In this document: piece by piece, positions 10,801 to 20,100 of the stretch | How the letters are laid out: each line of letters begins with the position of its first letter | Position numbering within the stretch: position 1 is the first letter of the stretch | Origin: Malus domestica | Taxonomy: Eukaryota > Streptophyta > Magnoliopsida > Rosales > Rosaceae | Direction of reading: 5' to 3' | DNA length: 64,000 nt | Assembly (NCBI RefSeq): GCF_042453785.1 | Contig: NC_091669.1 | Coordinates: 33,249,001 to 33,313,000 of the forward strand | Notes under the pieces: model-generated | Seen by the model: only the letters and a program-made list of their open reading frames with translations | Database searches by the model: none | What the model was told of the DNA's origin: nothing | Position numbers and translations under genes: made by a program

Positions 10801-13236
10801 GTTTTCGGCCTTTGCTTGGAGAAGGCAAGGTCATATCATTGGATTCAAGGGAAAGCTATTGAGCCTACTGAACTACTGCAATCGTTATTGCTTCCAGCGG
10901 TAATAAACTTATTTCATGTATTTACTTAAAATTTTAAAAAACTTGGGGAACGAATGTAGGTTGGTCTGGCCTATTACTCTTTCCTTGTGCCTATTTCGCT
11001 TTACAGTGCTTTGATTTGCCTAAGCTCTAACTTAAGAGATAGCATAGGGGGATGCTTATTAAAGTGTAATTTATTTCATCTTGTTAATGTAAAGCTACTT
11101 TAAGGTAAATGAAAGGCACTTAATAATTGGCATACTCAACAATTTTTTTATGTATGATAAGATTCCTTTATACATTTCTTCTTGTCCACACAACATTGTA
11201 AAACACATCTCTTTTTAAAAGTTTTTTTGAGTAGTGTACAACCTTTCTTTATTGTGATTTGCAGGCAAAACATTCTCACTTGGAAGTCCAAAGGATTGCA
11301 GTCAGGTGTCTTGGGCTTTTTGGATTGTTAGAGAAAAAGCCAAGCCAGGAACTAGTAAAGCAGTTAAAGCTTTCATTTATTAAGGGACCAGCTCCAATTA
11401 GCATAGTTGCTTGCAAGGCATTATTTGATCTTGGGATGTGGCATAATCCTCAGGAAGTTGATAGGGTGACAGGCCTGGACATTTCGTCCCAACTTCAAGA
11501 TTATGATGTTACTTCTAGTCCCTTAAACCTTTCTGATACAGATGGGATATCGAACATTAAGTTGCTTGATCTTTTGTACGCTGGAATTATGAAAGATGAT
11601 TGGGACAATTCTCTAGCAAGTGATGAAAATGAGTCCGTTCATTGCGCTCTGGGTGAGGGGTTTGCAAAAATTCTTCTTCTAAGTGAGAACTACCAAGGCA
11701 TGCCAGCTTCTTTACATCCTTTGTTTTTATACAAGCTCATTACCTTGTACTTCAGTAACGAATCTAAAGACTTGCAGAGGTAGCCTTTGTGCCTTATTTA
11801 TTTCTGTATCTTTTTCTACAAGTGCAATCATCCCAACTTAAATTTGGAGAAAACCAACGTATTCCAATTTAATACTTAACCTTTCACCAGGTTGAAACAG
11901 TGCTTATCTGTGTTCTTTGAGAATTACCCTTCCCTCGCAGCTAATCACAAGGCAAGTAGTGCTTATTTGTCTAAGATGAGGTGCCTCTAGTATGCCAATA
12001 GATGATGCAAACAGCCTGAAATATTGTGGTTATTTGATGCAGAAGTGTATAGCCAAGGCTTTCATTCCAGTCATGCGTTCTATGTGGCCGGGTATCAATG
12101 GCACCGCTGGAGGTTCTGCTTCCGTGGTTTCTAATATGCGTAAGCGTGCAGTCCAAGTATCACGTTTTATGCTGCACATCATGCAGGCTCCCTTATATAA
12201 AAATGGGGCAGAGGAAGGAAATGATACTGGGGAACTACCAGAAGTGGTAGAAGAACATCCACTTGAGTGTGGTGAGGAGGGGCTTGCCATACGCATAGCC
12301 ACAGAGGTAACTGTAGAATTCAATCACTAAACGGTTATTTGTTAAGTCGGCCCACAGCTTTAAGTTAATATTTCAACTTGCAAAACGTTGGTCTTTATGC
12401 CATACTCTGAAGCTCTGATTATGATCTTAGTTATGGATAACTTCTTTATTTAGGTTGCTACTTTCCGTTCAAAGAAGACACCTGCAGAGAAGGCATATGT
12501 TTCAGCATTATGCAGAGTACTTGTCATGCTCCATTTCCGGATATCAGAGCAAGAGGCAATCCAGTTAATGAGGAGGCTTTTAATTCGTGTGGTAGAATCT
12601 GTATTGGCAGAGAAGGATCTTGTCAAAGAGTTAAGGCGGATGGCTGACCATCTCAAGGCACAAGACAGGCATCCAGATCAGGAAATGTCGCAAGATCAAG
12701 CTAATCTTATATTTGGTAAAATCCTTAACACGCTATTAGGAGTACCATCAAAAGAATTTATTTATGCATTAAGTCGATTTGCCTTACTAGGGTTGGTTCA
12801 CTGACAAATTACATATGGGACTGCCATCATTTTAAGCAGATTTGGTGTATGTTTGCTGTGAGTATGTGAGCTCGTTTATGATTACAATCTCTAATTCTTC
12901 TGCTTATATATGTATTTTGCAGGTAAGTTAGAACTAGACTTCAACTTGGATTTCAATGTTTCTGTTGAAATGCCACAGACCCCAGCTCCTCGCTCCACTA
13001 AACCAACCCGTTCTAGAAAACGAGTGACACTTGAAGAGTCATCTTCCGATGATGAAGATAGCTCGCCCACCTCTGTTGTCCCTAATAATCTTGGCACAAT
13101 AAGCGCTCGCTCACAGAGAGCAAGCAAGACCGCAGCGCTATCCAAGATGATAGCTAATGAAGCCTTGAGGATCGGCGAAGATGATGAAGAGGAAGAAGGC
13201 TCGGAGGTTACATCTGATGAAGATGGATCTGATTAG
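1804..13236 (+). CDS. CAP-G: Condensin complex subunit 3 (CAP-G / NCAPG), 12 exons
   Basis: The gene encodes the HEAT-repeat (kleisin-binding) subunit of condensin I, which compacts and helps separate mitotic chromosomes together with SMC2, SMC4, CAP-H and CAP-D2. The exon model is 1804-2178, 7309-7512, 7881-8026, 8405-8673, 9896-9984, 10235-10382, 10460-10899, 11265-11779, 11891-11951, 12043-12306, 12454-12715 and 12923-13236. It gives 3,087 nt and 1,028 aa with every phase consistent. The family's usual plant length is about 1,050 aa. Conserved stretches include DELWDEV-like 'DLWDEVIDCMK', 'QRGLADR', 'GTEAAVYAAEASD', 'GDGINLGGD', 'CRERTADFLQWMH' and 'MRKRAVQVSRFML'. The C-terminus is acidic and serine-rich (ESSSDDEDSS and a final DEDGSD), as expected for a phospho-regulated tail. 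All introns are GT-AG except intron 9 (11952-12042), which needs a GC donor. Intron 1 is 5.1 kb and carries a composite retro-insertion. The family identification is secure; exact exon edges are by eye. Confidence 0.93.
2343..2549 (+). pseudogene. LINE reverse-transcriptase C-terminal fragment, copy A
   Basis: The translation from about 2346 contains 'RRPTDAP', 'RRCDYGTEVQGRRGRGRPRK' and 'LEETLRKDLEYLDLT', and ends at 'HIADPTQ' followed by a stop at 2547-2549. This is the C-terminal tail of a plant LINE ORF2. It is about 85-90% identical by eye to copy B at 6640-6839. It starts directly after the left target-site duplication (strong 5' truncation) and lacks the 3' tail seen in copy B, passing straight into unrelated sequence. 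Confidence 0.8.
2810..3484 (-). CDS. Uncharacterised coiled-coil protein, TE-borne frame
   Basis: This is a 224-codon frame from ATG at 3484 to a stop at 2810. The first 20 residues contain 'RRFDLNLVEEAAPPSP'. The middle (about residues 95-155) is charged and leucine-rich and predicts a coiled coil ('VESLAAEVMSLKQEIRGLKH' region). The C-terminal third is proline- and serine-rich with degenerate internal repeats of the 'PSLSGALPTAE' kind. I recognise no enzyme or known domain. It lies antisense to the host gene inside the repeat-rich insertion, so it probably belongs to a non-autonomous retroelement rather than being a host gene. Expression is unknown. Confidence 0.45.
   Translation of the reverse strand: MSGPSDRRFDLNLVEEAAPPSPDNIWRPSFVSPTGPLTVGDSVMKNDMTAAVVARNLLTPKDNRLLSKRFDELAVKDSLALSVQCAGSVSNMAQRLFARTRQVESLAAEVMSLKQEIRGLKHENKQLHRLAHDYATNMKRKLDQMKETDGQVLLDHQRFVGLFQRHLLPSSSGAVPRNEAPNNQPLMPPPSRVLSSTEVPNDPPPVPSLSGALPTAETSPKQPL
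3600..5660. repeat. Tandem and dispersed internal repeats (60-bp, 85-bp and 125-bp units)
   Basis: Short units around 'gaaatcgaagaggc' and 'accacgaggg' repeat at least six times between 3636 and 4790. They are interspersed with larger duplicated blocks (4180-4305 with 4390-4515; 3861-3942 with 4771-4854). Many short frames in this interval are repeat translations, not genes. Confidence 0.8.
6200..6869 (+). pseudogene. LINE reverse-transcriptase C-terminal fragment with (TTG)n tail, copy B
   Basis: The frame reads through 'CLGSILQENGELDGDLNHRI', 'CDRRRSLKLKGKFYRTTIRP', 'MLYGTECWTVKHQHVHKMGV' and 'MRMLRGMCGHTRKD', the conserved C-terminal part of plant LINE ORF2. It is interrupted by an in-frame TGA at about 6622-6624, where the family has Trp-Phe-Gly-His. 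It then continues through the same tail as copy A, ending with a stop near 6834. The 3' end is 'aaaaggctttg' followed by (TTG)n to 6869 and the right target-site duplication. It is dead, and 5'-truncated or fused to the repeat segment at about 6200. Confidence 0.85.
8674..9895 (+). other. CAP-G intron 4, with (GT)n microsatellite
   Basis: Donor AG|GTGTGA and acceptor TTCAG|CATGTT enclose 1.2 kb of AT-rich intron. A (TG)n tract of about 13 units lies at 9809-9834. No further gene or intact element is recognised. Confidence 0.75.
11952..12042 (+). other. GC-AG intron (CAP-G intron 9)
   Basis: The exon ends ...AATCACAAG and the intron begins GCAAGTAG; the acceptor is TTGATGCAG|AAGTGTATA. The join gives ...AANHK/KCIAKAF..., matching the conserved CAP-G order. 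The only nearby GT (11956) would break the frame. AAG|GCAAGT is the strong consensus typical of GC donors. Confidence 0.85.
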
Positions 13237-13497
13237 TTGCTTCATTCAGCGGGTTTGATTGTTATATTTCTCCACTAATGCAATGATCATTGCTTGAACA
13301 ATGTATTTTGTATAGTTATGCGCATGGGAGTTCTAAGATTCGCGTTACTTAGGTTGTTTAACGATTCACAAGGTAATATATAGGCTGGTCATGAATTTTT
13401 ATTATGAATTTGTGTTGAAATCCCGGGCTTGTTTGGTATATGTATGATTAGACTGGAATGGATAAATTACTATTTTCAACATGCGATTAAAGGAGAT

Positions 13498-14280
13498 GGT
13501 GCATTTTTGCTCATCCACACTAATTATGGGGTATGCTCACCATTTCTTCTAATGCTTGCCACGTGTAATCCACATTAACCCTAGTTAAGCCTATTTTTTT
13601 TAAAATTTTTTTCTGCTCTATTTAATAGAAGAGAGAATTCTATTTTTACTCAATTACTTCCTTATTTTATCCCTTCTTATTATATTTTTACTCAATTTTT
13701 TCTCCAACTAGAAAAGGTATGCAGCTCCCTTTTGTTTGCTTTTTAGGATTATTAGGGTTTCCATATATATGGTTTTTTTTATTATTGTAAGGTGTCAATT
13801 TAATACTATATTAAGTAATTTGATGCTTATATAGATAGAACACCAAGATAATGAGTTTCATACTCCATCTTCTAGTGATGCAAAGAATCAGTTGATCGTA
13901 TACATTTAGATTCAGATTTTGAAACCTTTGAAGTTTTACAAGCAAAGTTGGTGATATTTCGTTGGGATGACTTTTGATAGTTAGAGAAAAATAGCAGGTT
14001 CTTCCAATTTGTTGGAGTAGGTTTCAACCAGAAGAATGAAAAACCCATAAGTTTCATGCGAGTTGTCTGTTTGTATTAAAAGAGAAGAGTTCTAATAAAA
14101 TATAAAAAGAGGAAAGGATAAATATGGATGTAACTGAGCAAAAAAATAGGATTCTCTCTCCTATTAATTAGAGCAGAAAAAAAAAGGCTTAACTAGGTTT
14201 AGTGTGGATTACATGTGGCAAGCATTGAAAAGCGTGGTGAGCATACTTTATAGTTAGTATGGGTGAGTAAAAATGCACAC
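13498..14280. mobile_element. TIR element of about 780 bp with inverted repeats of about 150 bp
   Basis: Sequence from about 13498 ('tgcatttttgctcatccaca') is the inverted complement of sequence ending near 14280. The arms match for roughly 150 bp, including 'gcttgccacgtgtaatccac' on the left and its near-complement at 14203-14222. The non-repeated centre (about 13700-14120) shows no transposase. The long inverted repeats suggest a Mutator-type MITE, but I cannot see a clean target-site duplication, so the superfamily is open. Confidence 0.75.
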
Positions 14281-14642
14281 TACTATGTTTGGATGAAGAA
14301 ATTTAAGATTACTAAGGAATTTTAAAATGACGGAAATTGAAATGAAGGGATTTTATTTTCTAGAATTTGTGAATTTTGTTGTTTGGTTAACTTAAAGGAA
14401 CAATGGAATTGAAAACGGAATTTATTAATTTTAAACTCCCAATCATAGAAATTGGGAAATGACACCTATTTACATAGAATTTAAACTTGGAAATTGGAGG
14501 CCCCAAATTCCAAGTTTTTTTTCCACGCGGAAATTCTAAATTTCTATGTTATAAATCCAAACAAGGGAATCGATGCATGTCAATTTATAAATTCTAACTT
14601 TTATCCAAATTCCAAGTTTATTTCCCTTATCCAAACATAGTA
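14281..14642. mobile_element. MITE, 362 bp, perfect 14-bp terminal repeats including TA
   Basis: It begins TACTATGTTTGGAT and ends with the exact complement ATCCAAACATAGTA. The outer TA could be a target-site duplication (mariner/Stowaway or Harbinger style). The interior is AT-rich and carries 'aatttctatg' and related inverted motifs, with no coding. It abuts the right end of the preceding TIR element, so one may have used the other's end as target. Confidence 0.75.
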
Positions 14643-16718
14643 AGGAGAAATGAAAAACATTATGGCCAACTTGAAGGTAGGAAATAGATTACTCGAGAAG
14701 AAAGCTTATTACCATTAGATGGGAGAAGAATTCATGTGTAGTCTCCTTTTGATCCCTTCAAAATGAAAATTTCAATATACTTTAATTTGAGAGAAATAAC
14801 AAATTTTAATCCAAACCCAGATATTTTTTTTTTGGGACGCATATCAACATGGTAGGTTTCTTATGAAAAATATGATATTTCATTTTGGCTGCACGGAAAT
14901 GATAGTTTTATTTTCTGTACAGTAAGATGTGGGGATTAATCCTAAGGGATTGGTCTAACAAAATTTGAGCAGCTGGGAATTCCAATTCAAGTTTGAACTC
15001 ATAACAAATGTATCTTTTGGGGCCACTACTTCTGTTTTTTGTGTAACATTTAAGATTTGAACTGGAAATCATAAATTTGTTGTCGTCTAATATTGTACTG
15101 AAATTGCACAAAGAGGCTAAAAATAATTAACATGTCATCGATGTGTGATAGGATATCTCTTATATCAAAAAATCAAAATAAAAAAATGAGGAGATTTTAA
15201 TTTGAAATATACTTGATAGTCATTCACTAGAAGAGTTTGGTGCCATTATGGCATCCCTTGTATCCACACAAACATATCCAAAGAGCCCAAACACATTTGC
15301 ACCAGAAACCTGTGACTTGAATGAGCTAATATTAGTTGTATTTGTGGTTTGTACCTGGTGAGGACTTGAATTGAAATTTTCCCCATGTCTTTTGAATGAG
15401 CTAATATATAATATATATATATATATATAAAATATATCATATATTTTAGTATTTTGCTAAACATCATGGAGTTATGAGACTGAAAGTTTGAGACTTTGGA
15501 CGAAATCAATCAAGTGAACTAAAATTATACATGATAGCAACACACAAATTGGATAAAGAATTTCATTTCCCCCCTTCATTTTCTCACAAGGCAGAAAGAC
15601 TTTTTCTAAGTTTGACTTGTTTATAATATCCTATCATGCATGCATCATGCATCGGTAACGAAGTACGTATAAACAACTGCTTTATAAAATTCAATCCTAG
15701 CCGACATGTCACCGACTCGCCGACTTGTTCGTGAATCGTGTACCACGAACAATTAACAATTTAATGAATCGATTTGTTTGGTTTCAAATCTTTTCACAAC
15801 TTAGATATGCTTAATTAAAGTGCAGAAATGGCAACATGCATAGGGAAGTGACTCATAAACCATAATATTCAGGGTTTAAGATGTTGGAACATGAGACTAC
15901 ACTACGAACGCTAGCATGCATGCACAAACATAATGCATTAAGTAAAGAAATTTCGGAGTGTTTGTATGACAGGTTTAGGACTAAATTAGAATATTCAACA
16001 ACAATGTTAACATAGACTAAACATCGAATAAATTAACAACTGAATAAGTTGAGATTATATCTTATTTACAAGATGAGGAGCCTAATTAGAACACAACCCA
16101 ATGCAAGTCAAACCAATCCAAACCAATCCTTACAATTAGTTCAAACTAAACCAATCCTATGCATCAAACACGCCCTTCATGTTTTGAAAAATCATGTATT
16201 ATATATCTTTCTAGAACTTTGTTTAATGAAGTACTCTTCCGTTGACAAAAAAACAAAAAGGAAAGACATTTTTTTTCCCGATAAAGAAAAAGGATATAAC
16301 CTAGACTTGTATTTTTCTTAATATGTGGGCGTGACGAGGGTGGTTTTACGCTAGAGGCGTGACTCTTGCCATTTCAATACAAAGGACAAATGCATTTTGT
16401 GGTAGCTAGTTTCATATAGAAGGTTAGCCAGAGGTTTTGAATGCTTCAAATCATCCATAAAACTTCTCTTGGATAAGGTTTCTTCTAGTGGGTTGGGTTT
16501 TTTTTTGTTTTGGGGTTGGGGTGGGTTCACACACTATCACAAGTCGTTCTCAAGCTTTAGCTCAGTGGGAAAGAAATAATACAGAGATAAAACCAAGAAG
16601 GAGAGAAAAAGCCAACCAAAAATAGGGGCAACACAACTTCTCCAAAGCAAATGGGGTTAAGAAAAGCAAAACAAAAGAACATGTCGACAGGCATATACAT
16701 TAATTAACATATAGCTAA
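14643..16718. other. Intergenic DNA without recognisable genes
   Basis: The DNA is AT-rich. A short direct repeat 'tgaatgagctaatat' occurs at about 15318 and 15393, and a (TA)n microsatellite at about 15407-15430. A T-rich run and 'ggttggggtgggtt' lie near 16495-16525. Open frames here are short and resemble nothing. Confidence 0.6.
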
Positions 16719-17100
16719 AAGGTTTTTTTTTTTTTATAGCTAAAATTGTGTATGAAATTAGCATAACTTCTCATTTTGGTACTTGACAATAAAAATTGAT
16801 AGAAGTGATTCATGAGTTTATTCACAATAAATCATTTGGGTTATTCCGTAAAAAGTCAAGTTTGTCAATATCCTTGTTAAATTGTCACGTGAACAGCCAC
16901 GTGACCACCTTTTCAAGAGTATTTTTGTTAAACCAACCCTAACACTTAACAAGGATATATATGTACAAATTTTTCACTGAAGGATAAAAAATGATTTACC
17001 ATACACAAAGTCAAGGACGAATTCCGTCGATTGTTAATGTCACAGATCATATTGAAGAGTTATGTCAATTTCAAAGATCATTTTAGCTAAAAAAAACCTA
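16719..17100. mobile_element. MITE of about 380 bp with roughly 40-bp imperfect inverted ends
   Basis: The left end reads 'aggtttttttttttttatag' then 'ctaaaattg'; the right end is its complement, 'cattttagctaaaaaaaacct'. The similarity continues inward (left 'gcataac', right 'gttatgtc'). There is no coding capacity and no clean target-site duplication. Confidence 0.6.
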
Positions 17101-17712
17101 ACTAAAAAGTAGTGACATTAAATATGAAAACCTAATAGATGTGGGCACAAAAACTTTGATTTAAGCGGATGTCCTCCCCTTATATTCGAATGTGAATCTT
17201 GCCCTTGTAAAAGAAAATGTCACTCATACTAAAATTGATAAAACCTAGAATATACGACCATGTCGATTCACGCTCCACTCTCTGTAACCCCACTACAACC
17301 AGACAATCAAATGGATAAACAACTTTCCATGATTTCAATCTTTAAACTTCTACTTAATACATAAATTATGTTTTTGGAAGGCCTCTCAGCTCTCAAATGA
17401 TGCCATTGGTTGTTTTAGAGAAATAAAACTACATATTATTCCAAATCATTGTTTAATGGGTAATATTAAGAAGATTAAATTTGCAAATTAAATGATGTGT
17501 CACCAATAGAAATGAGCACGTTTATAAGCTTTAGTAATAATCTAATCATCAACTTTCATGTCATTTAGTTTATAAACTTTTGTCTAAAAACTTAATTTCC
17601 CTAGCATTACTGTTGTTTAATTTTGTTCCTTGATTTCGTTCAAGTTATTCATAAAAAATAAAAAGAAAAATATAAGAAGAAAAACTTTTATATCCTTATA
17701 ATTTCTCTTTTC
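17101..17712. other. Intergenic DNA, nothing recognised
   Basis: AT-rich DNA with no frame above about 60 codons and no clear element ends. Confidence 0.6.
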
Positions 17713-18178
17713 TTAGGTCATCTTCAACCGAAGGCTAGCCAGATGGCTCGTTTTAGCCCTCTGGCCTTCCAAGAAATTAATATTTTAATGAACAGTGCAT
17801 GACCATATTTCTTACCATCTCCAACCGAGGGCCAAACATAATTTGTTTAATATTGTTTAATGATGTTTCATGTTACTTAATGTTTAATGGTTTAAGAAGT
17901 TATAGGGGAAAAAAAGAATTTTTAAATTTAAAAAAAAAATTGTAAAAAAAAAATAATAATAATGGCTAGCTAACGTCAGCAGCCAGCCGTTGCAAATTTG
18001 AATTTTAGCCCGACCCTGGGTCGACTAGCTGGCTGGTTTGGGCCGACTGTTTGGCCCTTTGGCCCTTTTTTGTCTAGCGGGGCCCATGACCCTTTTGGCC
18101 TGGCCCTCGGTTGGAGATGGTTTTAGGGCTATTTTCGATCATCTGGCTCTCTGGACCATTCGGTTAGAGATGACCTTA
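17713..18178. mobile_element. PIF/Harbinger-type MITE with TTA target duplication
   Basis: TTA (17713-17715) and TTA (18176-18178) flank a 460-bp element. It starts GGTCATCTTCAACCGAA and ends with the near-complement TTCGGTTAGAGATGACC. Similarity of the arms continues inward ('gccagatggctcgttttagc' against the right-hand complement). A 3-bp TTA/TAA duplication is the mark of PIF/Harbinger elements. The interior is G+C-richer ('ggcccttttggcctgg' type) and non-coding. Confidence 0.85.
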
Positions 18179-18276
18179 TTACTTAACATAAATCAAGCTT
18201 GACTATCATGTTCACAATCCAATGACAAGGAAACAAATTACGGAATTAAATAGTAATTACATTTTCAATTTTCCAA

Positions 18277-18512
18277 TAAGATCATCTCCGGATCCTTTTG
18301 GTGAGGATCCTGAGAATCTGTAAATTGTGTCCTTTCATCGTACATCGTGTGATCAGTTTTTTTTCAGGTACTGCTTGTATTTAATTTAAAAAAAATATTT
18401 AAAATTATTTCTATCCATACGATGAATGATAAATGATTCACGAATCTCTGAAATCCTCACAAAGAAGATCCCACGAGGATCCGGATTCCTCAATTTGAAC
18501 GAGGACATCTTA
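18277..18512. mobile_element. MITE, 'gatcatctccggatcc' family, copy 1
   Basis: It opens TAAGATCATCTCCGGATCC and closes GAGGACATCTTA, with imperfect inverted ends rich in 'ggatcct'. It shares its core ('catcgtacatcgtgtgatcag', 'caggtactg') with the next element. Confidence 0.7.
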
Positions 18513-18587
18513 TCTTTTGCACGCTTGATGTGCAGAGGTACTATGTTAAAAATAATTGTTTTGAAGACTTTAAAAGCCAACTGAGAG

Positions 18588-18803
18588 GATGGGGACGACG
18601 AGAGAGGATCCTTGACGGATTCTCTTTGTGATGATTCCGGAAATCTTTCAATTACATCCGTTTATCGTATATCGTGTGAACAGTTTTCGTCAGGTACTGT
18701 TTATATTCAATTTTAAATAAAATAAATTACAATGATTTATAACCGCACAATATACGGTGAGCGGATGTAATTTGAGGATCCCTAGGATCCTCACTCGGGG
18801 ATG
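18588..18803. mobile_element. MITE, 'gatcatctccggatcc' family, copy 2
   Basis: This is a second diverged member of the same family 75 bp downstream, in the same orientation. It shares 'ttatcgtatatcgtgtgaac' and 'gtcaggtactgtttatatt' with the corresponding core of copy 1. Its ends, near 'gatggggacgacgagag' and 'ctcactcggggatgac', are inverted. Confidence 0.65.
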
Positions 18804-19049
18804 ACTCAATTTGTTAATGGGATCATTTGATTGTCCTTAACTTTTTAATGTTATCTAATAAGGGTGGTGCTCCAAATCCATTTTTACTTTTCACACATGT
18901 TCTAAATTTTCGACCTTCAAATTAAATGAATTGAAAAAAATTAATGAACACAAATTAATAAGAGTGTGTAACAGGTAAAATGAAGTATGTAAATAGCACT
19001 ACCCATCTAACAAATGGTGAGGGCATGCATGCAAGTACGTGTCCCTCAC

Positions 19050-19093
<44 letters not shown>

Positions 19094-20100
19094 TTAAATC
19101 TTAATTTATAGTTTTAATTTTTAATACTATATATTGTATTTACCCTACTCATTCCTTCCTTATTTCCTATTTTCTTATTGTACTGAATAGTAACTATTTT
19201 GCTTCTCTTTTTAACTAAAGAAACAGAGAAAATCATACAGGAAGTTAGTTTCTTAAGAGAAAATGTGAACCTAAACTTCTTTCAATATTCTAGAAAGTGG
19301 ACCTTACTATTGATGTTAATTTCAAAGTTTACAAGGACACAATTGATGGTAGCAACTTTGAGAGTCTCCTTCATTATACGTAAGGTTTTATTTGGCTCTG
19401 GAGCATGACTCAGCTAATTGATAGCTCCTCAAAGTTTCCTTCAATATAATTTAGATTCGTGCATAAAGAGAATAATACTATCTAGTCTAAGGACTCTTTG
19501 GAAAATGTTTTTCAAAATAAAGAAAAGCGTTGTTAGTGAAAGTATTTTAAAAATCAATCATCAGTAAAAATGAAAATGAATCATGGAAAGTACTTGAAGT
19601 GATTTTGGAATCCAAAAATAATTTTGCCAAAAGCACTTTCAGTCATTTTAATAATATTTCCAAGTGAGTCCTAATGCAATTATAATTGCACGTCTAAAAA
19701 CTCAAAGTAATAGTGTCAAAGGAGTCTCCTGTAGCACATTACATGATGTTTCGTTTAGCAACTTAGGAGGGTCAAACCGTATTAAGCGTGATTACGATAA
19801 GCGGACTATAGACACGGGGACATGGCCCCCTGATCCAGAATTTCTAATGCATCATTCGGCTTCCGAAAATATTATACAACCTAAGAGTTGTGGGTTATAA
19901 AATTCAAACCTAGGCTATACGTCGTTTGAGAGAATAACTGAAAGGGCGATCTGGACTCCTACCCAGAGTACAATTACTTCTATCTTGGACCAACGTACTA
20001 AGTCAAGTACGCTCAGCGACCATCTTGTGCCTGAGCAGGTCCCAATGAGCTATCCAGACTAGGAAATCCTCAAGATGAATTTTTATTATAGTAGAGCTTT
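18804..20100. other. Intergenic DNA with (TA)n microsatellite
   Basis: A (TA)n tract of about 19 units lies at 19050-19088. The frames at 19199-19408 and 19664-19900 resemble no known protein. Nothing else is recognised. Confidence 0.55.

Noticed and set aside
11956-11957. Alternative GT donor for CAP-G intron 9
   Set aside because: Would shift the reading frame relative to the next conserved exon; the GC donor four bases upstream fits.
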